Part shown: piece after piece, positions 28,034 to 41,448 of the stretch
Numbering within the stretch: position 1 is the stretch's first letter
Layout: the number at the start of each line of letters is the position of its first letter
NCBI GenBank assembly: GCA_021397835.1
Contig: JAJFZO010000034.1
Span: 126,501 to 190,500, forward strand
Direction: 5' to 3'
Source of the DNA: Moringa oleifera
Taxonomy: Eukaryota; Streptophyta; Magnoliopsida; Brassicales; Moringaceae
DNA length: 64,000 bases
Position numbers and translations under genes: made by a program
Notes under the pieces: model-generated
Database searches by the model: none
What the model saw: only the letters and a program-made list of their open reading frames with translations
What the model was told of the DNA's origin: nothing

Positions 28034-31000
28034 ACATCACTGTAAGTCTCCTCCTTGCATCACAGAATCGTAGAAATTATGTGTCAAATTCTTGTTGCTA
28101 TTCTTTTGGTGCAACTTGTTCATTTTTTTTTTTTACTCTAATTATAAGAAAAGCCGCCAAGTCATTAGTTTGTAGATTGAACGGATAGGGCAGTTACTAT
28201 TATAATATTGGACCGACTCTAAACTTTGACAAATACTTATATATAATATAATGTTTTGGATGCTTCCCTTTGTTCTTATCTTACTTTTGGTCCCTTAGTT
28301 TACATTTGTATTTTATAATGTGAATTGTCTTTGTGTCGAATGTCTATATCATGGAATTATTCCACATCTCACATCTACGTAAGATTGGAGTCGGATTCGA
28401 ACTATATTTTTGTTGCAAAATGATCTAACTGTAGGCTTGGTGATGTGGTCCATGCTTCTGAACATTGGGCACCTATCCTTCCTCGGGTACATTGGTTGCA
28501 TTTTGAAATAATTGTTTGGCTCTGATTTTACAAGAAGGATCATGCCAATAAAAACAATATTCTTTAGCATATCTTATGGAAATATAGATATTATATAAGA
28601 TTTTGTTACATATTTACATGTGTTTTTTTTTTTATTATTATCGAATAATTTTAGATGCATTTTAAATATGTAAAAAGCTTTGTCGTAAATAAAGAAAAAA
28701 AGTAAATAATATTTTTAGTGTCAAGAGCTTCAGTTCATTAGTAAGTTCCTATTGACTTGTAAATAGTCAAATCTTCTCAAAGTTAATGTTTTATTTGTTA
28801 ATCATTTTTTTTTGAAAAAAAATGGATATTTGAATTATTAATTCCTAAATAAATAAATAAATAATAATTGTACGTAATTTAAAATCAAAACAACATTATT
28901 ATAATGAAATAAAATTTAAAATTACAAATCCGTACCTCTATTTAGTGTATTAATCATATTGTTGGGAGTAGGATTTTGATTTTTCCAAGTTGGGCAAAAC
29001 CAAAAGTAATTCCCATCTGATGCTTTGCCCCACCCAACCTTTTTTCTAATGGCTGCTTTGTATCTACCTGATTGTGCGAAGTCGTCATACACCGTTATGT
29101 GTCACACGTGTTAATCCATCATTAGCTAATAACAATACGCGACAAAGTGTTTATGGTTTTACTTAATTAACTCTAACGCCCTTTTTGTCCCAGGTACCTT
29201 ATTTTTTTTTAGTTCCCTTTTTGCCCTCCACCTTATTGGATACACTGAATAGGTTCCGTGGGTGTGGGGGAGTGGATCCGCTCATGATGGATCGGGCCAT
29301 GGGGATGGGTCCCACACCTTACTTAGCTTTCCCTTGGTTTATTATGTTTCATTTAATTAAACCCCGTGTTCTGCGGAATCTTTTCATTAATTTCTTTTTA
29401 TAATTAATGAATATTGATGGGATCTATATGATTTTGACTTTTTATTATTTAAAATAATAAAATTAATTCCTAATTTAAAAAAAAAAAAGTTTAAGAAAAC
29501 GTGAGGTGGGCCATGACGATAGATGGAGAGAGATTTAAATATTTAAATGGCTTCCCATGATGATTTGTGAATGTTGCTTGGCTTTGCCGTCTCGCAGTTG
29601 GCCTAGAGTTTTTAGCCTTTTAGGTGGTTAACCTTCTGTCCTTCGACAGACACCTAGAGCCTACTGTAACTAATCTCAACTTTATTAATTATTTATTAAT
29701 TATATAATTAGTGGGTTAATCTCTCTGTTATCCATCCTTAAAAAAAAAAAAAAAAAAAGAAAAAGCAGAACTAGGAATCATTGAGTTGTAATTCCCAACA
29801 CGGTGATGACTCTTCTTTTAGTCTAAACATCTTAATCCCACTAACCACCTTCTAATCAGATCCCAACAAATTCGAACGTCACATGGGGCATCTTCTCTCT
29901 CTCTCCCTCGACTGTAACAATCCACCTAATTCTGTCATGCAATGTGATTGGTTTGTAAACTCGTGGTTTTAGTGATTAATTATTTGATTACAAAGGGAAT
30001 CTGTCATCAATCCAAGTTATTCTTCAATGTTCCAACTCAAAATGGATGGTTACCTTGAAAGAAAATTATGAAAACTTATCCCTCTTTGCCTTCAGTTTTA
30101 TATAAATTTAAATTTTTAAAAAATATTAATTACTAATATAAATATAACTTTTGAAAGAAAAGGGTGCAGCAATATGAAGCAAATTACTAATTAAACTAAT
30201 TAATTAACAAAAATAAAACTGTTAATTAATTTTACAAACTCTAACAATTAGGGAGGGATTGGATCAAAATGAATTATTTTTGTCTTTTGTGTTTCCTATT
30301 TGGGTATTTGGTGCGGAAGTTGAACCATATTTGTTAAGACAGAAGGACGATGACGTAGACCCAAAGACATGATCTTTGATGTGGGTGAATCGTAACAGAT
30401 TAAACACCACTTAGTGCTCTCACCTACCAAGATGCCATCCACGACCTCACGGTAAAACGACGTACACCCAAATTTATCATACCATTCCCTCCAAGTGGAG
30501 AAGTGGGCCATAGGATAATTAATAAAAGTGGCCCCCATTTTCTTTTTCTTTTTTCCCTCCCTGATTTAGCAGTATCTGAATGGCGTCGCCCAGATGGGGT
30601 TGGCCCAACTCTCACCCCCCACTACCCCTCACGACTCAGGCTCAGGTCATCGTCTCTACCTACCCTTAACCACTATGTACACTTTTATCTCTTAGGGAAA
30701 GTGGCGACGACTCAAGCTTAGGCAACGCAAATTTCGACATTGTCTGGGGCCGGGAATTGGGACCCAATGGTGGGCCATCTATTTTTGTCTTATAGATTAA
30801 TTTTTTTTTAAAATAATAATTATCTAAAAACTCAACACCAATCCGAATTATCAGAGCATTTTTATTCCTGTGTTGTTTTGGTAAAGTGGGACCCATCATC
30901 TTTTGCAGCATCAACGATCTATGATCTCTCCCTCTCCCTCTCGACTCTGATGCCCCTCCCCACCTTGTGGATTTCCAATTTTGCCATTCTTTCCTTTTTC

Positions 31001-31512
31001 AAACTGGAAAAAAGCCTGGCAGTTGCATCCACTTGGATGCAAGTGATTCCTTGCTGGCCCCACTGTTCGCGGCTTCCCACCAAATAATCCCCGGATGTTA
31101 CCAGATCATGGAACCTTAAAAAGACTCATTTGCCCTTCCTGGGTTCCATGTATCCGTACATCGCCAGTGAGGGTTAAAAATGGGATTTTGAAACAGTTCA
31201 GCCAGCCAATTCCAAATCTAATATTGAAGCCACCAAGCCACCAACCCTCCAGGCCTCAACTCAGTTGACTTTGTCGATTTCACATCAATACTACGCCCAA
31301 GAAATTTCATCTACTAATTAATACAGAACTTACAAAGCCCTCTATAAAAGCCATTTGGTAGCCCCGCAAAACCGATTTCTTCTCTGCTCCAAGTTAGCTC
31401 GCTTCTCACAACGACTGTTACTAAACCGTACTCTGTTCTACTCTGTAATTCAATAAAACCCAGAAATTCTGCCATCTCCCAGGTTGTAAAGAAAGTCCCA
31501 GGATTTGGGGAC
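28034..31512. other. Intergenic region between RNR2 and MED33
   Basis: RNR2 3' UTR followed by AT-rich spacer and then the MED33 promoter and leader (about 29-31.5 kb). Contents include poly-A/T tracts (for example near 29740), a CT run near 29890, and three TCP-type palindromes. Several short open frames at 30.3-31.1 kb lack any recognisable protein. Confidence 0.55.
29306..30895. promoter_or_regulatory. Three TCP-type motifs upstream of MED33
   Basis: TGGGTCCCAC at 29306-29315, TTGGGACCCAA at 30757-30767 and GTGGGACCCA at 30886-30895. They match the GGNCCCA core bound by TCP factors. Three such palindromes within 1.6 kb upstream of one gene suggest regulation by class I TCP proteins, but this is inference from sequence words. 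Confidence 0.35.
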
Positions 31513-34500
31513 ATGGCGGTGTGTGTACAGCGGAGCTTATGGGATAGTGTTGTTGAGCAGACGAAGGCGGCCCAGGAGAAAGGCAGCGATCCTCTGCTGT
31601 GGGCCTTACAGCTGTCCGCTAGCTTGAGCTCAGCTGGAGTCGCGCTCCCCTCGGTTGACGTCGCGGACCTGCTGGTCTCTTACATTTGCTGGGACAACAA
31701 TGTGCCTATCCTCTGGAAGTTTTTGGAAAAGGCTCTCGTTGTGAAGATCGTGCCTCCATTGTTTGTTATTGCTCTTCTCTCTGATAGGTTCGTATTATTG
31801 GTGTTTTTCCTTTCTTCTCCTTTGTTTCCTTTTTTTTTTTTGTGGGTTTTGGTGTCTGGGTTCTGGTCTGAGGGGTTTTTGCTCGTGGGGATGGAATGAA
31901 CCCATTTTAAATTCACTTCCTTTTATTTTCCCTTTGGTTTTATATTTGCACAATTTGGCTTCTTTGGGTTTCTCCAATTTGGTCTGTTGCATCTGATGGA
32001 TGTTTCAGGGCTGTCAGTTTTGGTTGCTTATGTATGTTGCAAAATGTTAGTTCTGACATATCCTGGTTCATCCAATGAGCTCTGTTAAGACGAGCTATTT
32101 GTTTCCAAGGCTTCTAGGAATCAATAGTCTGCTTGTCTCGTTATTTCAAGATCTCAAAAATTCTGTTTCCTATTCTTTGATATTTTTGTCTTGCAATTCT
32201 CAAGAGAACTGGAGCAAAAGAGAGAAAGTGAAAAAATTATGGTCCTTATACTTCGTCTGATATGTTCGATCATGAAGTGAAGGCATAGTGTCAAGAAATG
32301 TACAAAGCTTGTACAGTGATTTTTTTTTTTTGGGGGCTTTTTGTCCCATTGAAATTGTGTCTCAGACTGTCTAGTCAATTTGTGTGAAATAAGATGTTGG
32401 GAGCAAACTATTTTTTTCCTCTTTCAACTTAGACTGGGTTTCTTGCTTTTGTTGTGAGGATCCTTGGTGTCAGATGGCCTATTAGATCATTTTATGCAAT
32501 GGAGTAACACATTTGTGATGCTTTGCAATGTTGTTGTGCTTTTTAAGTTTCAGTATTGATGACAAATGTGATAGCATTTCTTTAGTGTTTTAATTCTGTC
32601 ACATTGTAATGTCATAGAGAGGGCTTGCTCATGGGGAATTTCATGATAGTTTTGTGGCCTCTCTTTCTCTCTCTATGAGCATGTGTGTGTATATATGTAT
32701 ATATATGTATATGTACTTTATATCACTTATTATTATGTCTATTTATGGTATCATTCTTCTTTGCAGGGTCATTCCAAGTCGACATTCTCAGCCAGCAGCA
32801 TATAGGCTTTATATGGAACTCCTCAGAAGGCATGCTTTTAACCTTAAATCTCATATCAACGGGCCACATTATCAAAAGTGAGTTTATTTTTTCTTTCTTC
32901 TTCCAAGAAGAGGAGATCAATCCCTTGTGTCTGTACTTTTTCAATGTAGCTAGCTTGTATTTTGTTGCCTTTTTTTTTTTGTTGGTGGTGGCAAGGACTA
33001 CATTCCTTGTTAGTCTGAAATAATGAGTGTCATCTTGATCCACAGGCAATCAAATATAGGAAAATCTATCAAGGATTTGATATGAAATGCAGCATTCAAG
33101 TTGGGAATTCTAATCATTTCCAAGCTACCTTATTTGTTAATCATATTTTGGTTAATGCTGTAGATATTAACTCTACTTGAGAGTTGTCTAGAGAGTACCA
33201 AAGTTACTGTTTTACTGACTAAGTGCGTGCCTTGCATTAGTTATCTAGAACTTTCAAACGTATTACTTTTCAATTATTTTTTGGAATCTTTGCTCACATG
33301 TTTATTCAAAGTTCTGTCTGCAAAATATTTTCAGTACACCTACCATAGCTAACATTATGAAAATCATGAAGTACTATTTGCTTTCAGTTTTATTTTTATT
33401 TTTCATTTCTACAATGTTTGCTTTATGCTGAAGCTGATCTGTAATTAGAATGATTTTTCCTGACATTCTGTTGATGTTCATGTTAATTACCATCATTCTT
33501 TCTGTTTTAATTTCTATGCTATCTTCTCCACACAGGGTTATGAAATCTATAGATACGGTTCTCAACCTCACGGAGATTTTCGGTCTGCAAGCAAATAATC
33601 CTGGTATTCTTGTAGTGGAGTTCATCTTTTCAATTGTGTGGCAGCTGCTAGAAGCATCATTAGATGATGAAGGCCTGCTGGAACTGACCCCAGAAAGGAA
33701 GTCCAGATGGGCAACTAAACCGCAAGAAATGGAAATAGATGGCAGTGAGAGCTATGATGGGAAGAGAACTGACTATCATGAGAAATTGCATAATATGAAT
33801 TCTCTCATGGCCATAGAGATAATTGGGCAATTTTTACAAAATAAAGTAACTTCTCGAATTCTTTACTTGGCGTGCCAAAACCTGTACGTACTTTCTTTCC
33901 TTTAAGCATTCTGTCTGAGTCCTTTTACATTCTTTCTTGGTCGTCTGCAAGTAAAGCACAATGAGAACTTCATTTTTCTATCTGGATTTGCTAATCACTG
34001 GTGGTTCTCAAGTTATTAGCCACTGGACACTCTTAGCATGTTTCTTTATCTTGAAATTTTGCCCTCAGTAGAGATCCGCCTTGTTTTTTTGGGTCATTTG
34101 CATGTGTTTTTCATTGCTGTTTTGCTGCATTTATGGTTGTCTTTGTAAAAGAATCATAGTTTTCAGCTCTTTCAACCACCCCCCCCCCCTCTTCTCTCAC
34201 GTACGTCAGTTTGTTTCCTTGTTGCCCTTTTTCTTGAACGGAAAATACTGCCTAACTTCCCTTGCATTTCTGTCAGGCCCACTCATTGGGTCAGTTTCAT
34301 CCAGAGAATACGGCTGCTTGGAGCAAATTCATCACTGCTGAAAAATTCGAGAATTCTAACTCCTGAGGCTCTGCTGCAGTTGACATCAGATACTTGCAAT
34401 GTCTTTTCTCAAGGATGTCAAACAAGTTCGCTGCAGAAGTTCCACATGGTTATGAATTTTGGATCTCGTTCTGGTGGTCTGAGCCATGGGGCTAGTCATT

Positions 34501-37264
34501 CTGCACTTTGGCTTTCTCTCGATCTGGTACTGGAGGATGCTACGGATGGATATCAAGTTAATGCAACAAGTGCTATTGAAATTATAACTGGTAAAGGCTG
34601 ATTTTACCTGTGGTTTTTGGAATATTATTTTTAACTGAAGTTGTATATTGTATAATTTCAGTTTTTGTGAAAGTGATATGTCCAAGACTGAAAGACCGAT
34701 GTTTCATATTGTGCAGGTTTGATTAAAACCCTTCAGGCTATAAATGGCACCACTTGGCATGAGACGTTTCTGGGCCTTTGGTCTGCAGCTCTCCGTCTTG
34801 TTCAAAGGGTTAGCATTTGTTATGTTGATCTGAACTTTCCTTGTATTTTTTTTTAAATAAATTTTTGGTGAATCTTTGGTTCATGGAGTATCATATATCC
34901 TTGAAGCATTCAAGGACATCTTACTAATGCGATTCTTGTGACTCTTTAGCACTGGATTAAAAGCAAATAGTCATGTCCTTAGAAATTTGATTCTCAATTT
35001 AATTTGGTGCTTCTCAATGTTCTATTTGATTAGTAATTGGCTAGGTTTTAATACAACATCATACTACCTCTTTCTTGGTTGAGTACATACAGGGAAAATG
35101 GGTGATGACCTCTAAGTTTGAATTTTGGTTTGGAATATTTAAGTGCCTTATCCTACTTGCTTCTAGAGGAACTCATTTCACTTTGTGATATGAAAGTTGT
35201 ATTGCATTTAAGGTTTCGATTGTCAGATGTAATTATTTCAGGAAGCGTATTCTTTGGTCCTCTTGCCTTATATTAATTTTCTGTCAACTGTTAGGAAAGG
35301 GACCCCATTGAGGGACCTATGCCTCGCCTAGATACTCGCTTATCCATGCTGTTATCCATCACACCTCTTGTGATTGCCAACCTTATTGAAGAAGAGGAGA
35401 GTATACCAATTGATGAAGCGCACTGTGACTCCACCAATCACTGGAAAGAAAAAAAGGTTGCACGAAAGCGACGTAATGATCTGGTTTCGAGCTTACAAGT
35501 ACTGGGTGACTATCAGGGCTTGCTGACTCCACCTCAATCTGTTGTTACTGTAGCAAATCAGGCTGCTGCAAAAGCTATGTTGATCGTCTCAGGCATCAAT
35601 GTCGGCAATGCCTACTTTGACTGCATCAATATGAAAGACATGCCAATCAACTGTTGTAAGTAATATCTAGGTCTGATTCATCAGAAGCAGCATGAAAGAT
35701 ATGCCAATCCCATTCTTTTGCATGTTACTTGAAAATATCCTTAGTGCATTACATTCATGGCGGTGAATACTCAACTTTTAGAGGCCCTAGTGGTCAGCAC
35801 TTACACATTCTATGTGTATCTGCCTGCCTATGCATGAATCAACATTAGACTAGTAGAATGGAACTTTCAGAAAATCGATAATAGACTGGCAAACAGTAAA
35901 ATAAGAAGGCATGATGTAAAGTACAAAATCGTTGATTGTAAGATAGTGATTGATCTCAAAAGGTTTCTGTGCATATGGGGTCATTAATTCCTGCCTTACA
36001 TGAATCCTTCTCAAGAATGTCTTAAAATGCTGCCAAAGAATCAATTATATTTCTGCCAATGAGATAAATAAAGAGCACCAAGAAGGCTCGATTTAACATT
36101 TCAATTTCTTTCACATTAGCGTGATTTACACCTGGATCGTGTCAGCCTCAGGAGGAATTAATTTGGTCTCATTTGTAGAAAATATTTTTTCAAGCATGAT
36201 AAGAAAATTAGACAACCTGATGTCTCTAGGTTTGCAAATAATAATAAAATGTTCTGGCATCAAAGTTGTTTCAGCTTTGATGCTGCATTGTTGCTCGATT
36301 AGCATTTTTCTTTCTTATAGTATGCTTCATTGGTAGTTCAGCTTCTTGTCTAACATTCTTGTGTCTACTTTTTTGCGTTTGAATGTACTAATATATATTC
36401 TTTGGCCCCTGTCCAACTTAATCTTAGTCCCACATTCCTTTTCTTTCCCTGTCAATTCAACATTGTCCCTTCTGGTATCTTTTGTAAGGCTTCCTAATGC
36501 TAGTTATATGTCTTTGTTTTCAGCTGGAAACATGTGGCATCTGATAGTTGAGGCATGTATTGCCAGAAATTTACTGGACACATCAGCATATTACTGGCCT
36601 GGCTATGTAAATGGGCGCATCAACCAAATGCCTCATAATCTGCCGGCACAGTTGCCTGGTTGGTCATCATTCATGAAGGGGGCTCCACTTACTGCAGCAA
36701 TGATTAATGCATTAGTTTCCAGTCCTGCTTCAAGGTAGAGGCCATTTACTCCATGTAAAATTAACTCGGTTGTGCAAATTATGGTTGAACCAGCCCAAAT
36801 CATTCCTATTAGGGTTTCTATTTTTATTTTTCAGGTTATCTTGAAACCTTTGTCTAACTTCACAATCCATTTTTTGGGATGAATCTATCTTCAGATTTGT
36901 TACATAACATTTTCCTTTTTTTTAAAAAAAAAAAAAATTGGTTTCTTTAATTTGTCTGATGTGTCTCCTGGTGGTGGGAGAATACTTTGTCGGACTGTCT
37001 CAACCACTACACAGCAAAGGTCTTCGGTGAGGCCTGACCCAGTGAATTTTTGTGTTTGTGAATAAGATGTTGAGTCATGCTGGAGGTCTGGCATTCAATT
37101 TGCAAAATCAGTTGCTAGATTATGACTTTTGAAAGGATTGTTCCTTTAGATGTTAGAAGTATAGACAGTGGTTCCAGTATAAAGAGACTCAAGGATGATC
37201 TCAATGTGAATAGCTTTTAAGTTATCTTCTACTTTCTTTGGTTTTGGCCTGGTCTTCAGTTATT

Positions 37265-37307
<43 letters not shown>

Positions 37308-37337
37308 GTAAATTTACAAAGGGTAAAGCAACTGAAT

Positions 37338-37373
<36 letters not shown>

Positions 37374-40300
37374 CGAGAAAATATTCGAGATAGCACTCAA
37401 AGGATCAGATGATGAGAAGATATCTGCTGCTACAGTTCTTTGTGGAGCCTCTTTGATACGTGGTTGGAATATACAGGTAACAAGAAGTGGTGGATTTCTG
37501 GATTTGAGTTCTGGACCTCTATGTAAAGCATGTTCAACACATTAGCTTTCTTGCACTTTCCCCCCTCCATTTCTTAACTATTTCTTTCATTTCTTCTTGC
37601 AGGAGCACACTGTTTACTTTATTACTCGATTATTATCTCTACCAGTTCCTTCAGATTATGCCGAGCGTGACATTTATTTGATAGGTCATGCTCCAGTGCT
37701 GAATGTACTTATTGTTGGGATAGCATCTGTCGACTGTGTTCAGATTTTCTCGCTGCATGGCCTGGTGTGTTAATCATTTCCTAGCCGACTCAATCTCTAC
37801 TAATGATATTGTTACTGCTTTGATCATATGTTATATGATAACTGATGAAAGTTTGTGGTTATCGTTTTCCACATATTGTGCCAATATAGATTGCCTATGC
37901 TGATATTTAGATTGGTTTTTGAATTGGTTTGTCCTGTGCAATGAGAAGCAGTAAATGTGTCAGTATAGTCACATGGTTCAAGTTGAAGGTGCTTTAAACT
38001 AGGAAGAAGCCATATGAGCATTATGAAACAGTATATGAGACGTGAGGCTATAATACAGGATTCAAAGCTTTCATCAAAGCTGGATACCAAAAAGGGATTT
38101 GTATTATTGACCCAGGGTTTGAGTAAGGCATTATTTTGCTGGGTCTGTATCTCTGCAGCTGTTAAGTGAAACATTGAAAAATAAAATGGTGGGGAGTCCT
38201 CAAAGAACATGGTTGATGGTGGGGGTAAAGGTTACAGCATCCAGGGGTACCGAAACAGTATGGTCCAGGATTGAATGCCTCTTTGAGATCCAAACCTAAT
38301 TAAGTTGGATTTTGGGCATATCAATATTTTCTTTTGGTGCATTTCAGCATTTTTTTTCTGCTAACCAACCATCTTGGGAGGAGGTGAAAGTTATTTATTT
38401 TTCCTTCTAAGCTTTGGCTTGGTTTTTCTCCATTTGATCTTTACTTTGGAAGTCATTTGGGGGGAGGGAGCATTTAGGAATTGAGACTTTCTTGTCTGCT
38501 AGAGAGTAGTTATATGTTGTTTTCTACCTCTTCCAGGTTCCACAACTTGCATGTTCGTTGATGCCAATCTGCGAGGTTTTTGGATCATGTGTGCCCAACA
38601 TATCATGGACTCTCCCCACAGGGGATGAAATCTCTGCTCATGCTGTGTTTTCAAATGCTTTTGCACTTCTTTTGAAGCTATGGAGATTTAATCATCCCCC
38701 TATTGAACATGGAGTAGGAGATGTACCCACAGTTGGATCCCAGCTAACTCCTGAATATCTCCTGTTAGTACGTAACTCCCACCTGGTGTCTTCTGAAAAC
38801 TTCCACAAGGACCGAAGCAAAAAGAGACTTTCTGAAGTTGCAAGTTCATCATCTTCACAACCTATATTTGTGGATTCGTTTCCAAAATTAAAATTCTGGT
38901 ATCGAGAGCATCAAAAATGTCTGGCAGCAACATTGTCTGGTCTAGTTCATGGAACCCCTGTGCACCAGACAGTAGATGGGCTGCTTAACATGATGTTCAG
39001 AAAGATTAATAGAGGAAGCCAATCTTTAACTTCTGTTACCTCTGCAAGTAGTAGTTCATCTGGACCAGGAAATGAAGATACATCTCTTAGACCAAAATTA
39101 CCAGCCTGGGATATCCTGGAAGCTGTTCCTTTTGTTGTCGATGCTGCATTAACAGCCTGTGCTCATGGAACACTTTCTCCTCGTGAACTGGCTACAGGTT
39201 AGTATGATTTTCTTTTTTGTGTCATTTTATGTGAAGTAAGTTCTCTATGTTGCAGTTGGCAATATGTCGGATTAAGGCTGTTTACTATGCATCTTGGGTT
39301 TCCTAGTCTAGCTATTCTGTTCAACCTGGCCTTTCAAAATGGCCAAAGAAAAGTTCTTGCATGAGTCAATGTGACATGCAGTCATAATAGTGCTATTATT
39401 ATAGATGGGTTCAAATGATACTGTTATAACCAATATCCTTCCACAGGGCTTAAAGATTTAGCTGATTTCCTTCCTGCATCATTGGCAACCATTGTCAGTT
39501 ACTTTTCAGCTGAAGTAAGTCGAGGTGTTTGGAAACCGGTTTTCATGAATGGCATGGATTGGCCTAGCCCTGCTGCAAATTTATCCAATGTTGAGGAACA
39601 TATCAAAAAAATCTTAGCAGCGACTGGTGTTGATGTCCCAAGCCTTGCTTCAGGTTTGTTTTGTTATCATAATAAATTCTAAATGTTTATATATGGGTAC
39701 ATTTCAAAAAGAAAGTGCAGAGACATTAGTACGTCAGAAAGAGAAAAGTAAACAAGAGCTTCTTAGTATTTATGAATAGTCCTGATAAATCCGATATCTT
39801 TTAAACTACTTGTCTAATGTTATGTCTAGCGTGTTTACTCATAAAAATGAACAGTGTTGGAAAAGGTCATCTCTTGCATTATTCTGGAAACTGCTTAGAC
39901 ATCATGACTGATACTATTGCTCTAACAGGGGGAAGCTCTCCAGCTACACTTCCACTGCCCCTAGCTGCTTTTGTAAGTGTCACTATAACCTATAAAATTG
40001 ATAAAGCCTCAGAACGGTTTCTCAATTTGGCTGGCCCAGCATTAGAGTCGCTTGCAGCTGGCTGCCCATGGCCTTGCATGCCCATTGTAGCTTCACTATG
40101 GACCCAAAAGGCAAAGCGGTGGTTTGACTTTCTTGTTTTTTCTGCATCTCGTACCGTCTTCCTTCACAACAGTGATGCAGTGGTTCAGCTTCTCAAAAGC
40201 TGCTTCACTGCTACACTTGGCTTGAATGCAACACCTATATCAACTAATGGTGGTGTTGGAGCTCTTCTCGGTCATGGGTTTGGATCCCATTTCTGTGGTG

Positions 40301-41046
40301 GGATTTCCCCTGTTGCTCCGGGAATTCTCTACCTACGTGTCTATCGTTCTATTAGAGATATTGTGTTCATAACAGAAGAGATTGTTTCTCTCTTGATGTG
40401 TTCTGTAAGAGAGATAGCTTATAATGGGCTTTCAAGAGAGAACTTGAAGAAATTGAAGACGGTGAAAAATGGAATGAGGTACGGAAAAATTTCACTTGCT
40501 GCAGCCATGACTCGAGTGAAACTTGCAGCTTCCCTTGGGGCTTCTTTAGTATGGTTATCTGGTGGCTTAGGTCTGGTTCATTTATTGATGAAAGAAACTT
40601 TGCCTTCCTGGTTCATATCTGTTCACAAGTCAGAGCAGGAAGAAGGATCAGAAGGGTTGGTTGCCTTGCTCAGGGGATATGCTCTTGCATATTTTGCAGT
40701 GCTCTGTGGAGCTTTTGCTTGGGGTGTTGACTTATCCTCATCAGCATCAAAGCGCCGTCCCAAAGTCCTTGGGATCCACATGGAATTTCTTGCAAGTGCA
40801 CTCGATGGAAAAATATCGCTTGGTTGTGATTGGGCCACTTGGCGTGCTTATGTGTCAGGCTTCGTGAGTCTGATGGTTGGTTGCACACCCAACTGGGTGC
40901 TGGAGATGGATGTTGATGTGTTGAAGAGACTGAGCAAGGGACTAAGGCAATGGAATGAAGAGGAGCTTGCTCTGGCTTTGCTGGGTGTTGGTGGGGTTGG
41001 GGCAATGGGTGTAGCTGCTGAACTGATTGTTGACATGGAGTTCTAA
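31513..41046 (+). CDS. MED33A: Mediator subunit MED33 (REF4/RFR1-like)
   Basis: Plant-specific tail subunit of Mediator that links transcription factors to RNA polymerase II; in Arabidopsis REF4 and RFR1 restrain phenylpropanoid/lignin gene expression. Twelve exons: 31513-31787, 32767-32877, 33536-33883, 34277-34590, 34717-34808, 35295-35655, 36524-36734, 37362-37476, 37603-37764, 38537-39197, 39447-39653, 39929-41046, giving 1324 residues (Arabidopsis MED33A about 1309). Helical repeat-like throughout. Highly conserved stretches include RFNHPPIEHGVGDVPTVGSQ, FPAS/LPASLATIVSYFSAEVSRG and WTQKAKRWFDFLVFSASRTV. The large last exon holds the C-terminal third. The exon 8 acceptor (GATGGAAG before CTTAGCAGAG) is weak but is the only one that keeps frame and conserved SLAELEKIFE. 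Position next to RNR2 favours the RFR1/MED33A orthologue over REF4/MED33B. Confidence 0.92.
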
Positions 41047-41448
41047 ATTTCACATTTTGCCCTTAATTCTTTTTGTAGGTTGTTCATAGTTGTATTCTGG
41101 TTGTGCAATAGTTAACTACTTTTTTTTTTTTTTTTTTTTTCTAGTGGAAGCCTATTTGTCTTCAATCTGAGGAAAGGGATATCTTGTACAGAAAACCAAA
41201 CATTTTTTAACATTATAATAACATCTAGTTGTTGTCAGCTTTGTGAACTGCATCTTCTGTTTAAATGTCACTAGCCATGAATGCACATTTGTTCACAAGC
41301 CTCTAATCCGCATTTCCCGTGCCACCGAGAAAAGTAGAGTAGTTATATTTAGAATAAAATCATCAAAATGTCTTACATCCTCATTAGTTTCAAAGAAATT
41401 ATAGAAAGTACAAGTTCAAATGTAAATTTTCTATCTGAGAGATCATGT
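41047..41448. other. Convergent 3' region of MED33 and the PPR gene
   Basis: About 400 bases separating two convergent stop codons, with a poly-T run at about 41120-41141. It is probably shared by both 3' UTRs, so the transcripts may overlap. No coding sequence is seen. Confidence 0.6.

Noticed and set aside
40670..41053. 127-codon minus-strand frame over the end of MED33
   Set aside because: Antisense shadow of the conserved last MED33 exon, with biased Ser/His/Gln content.
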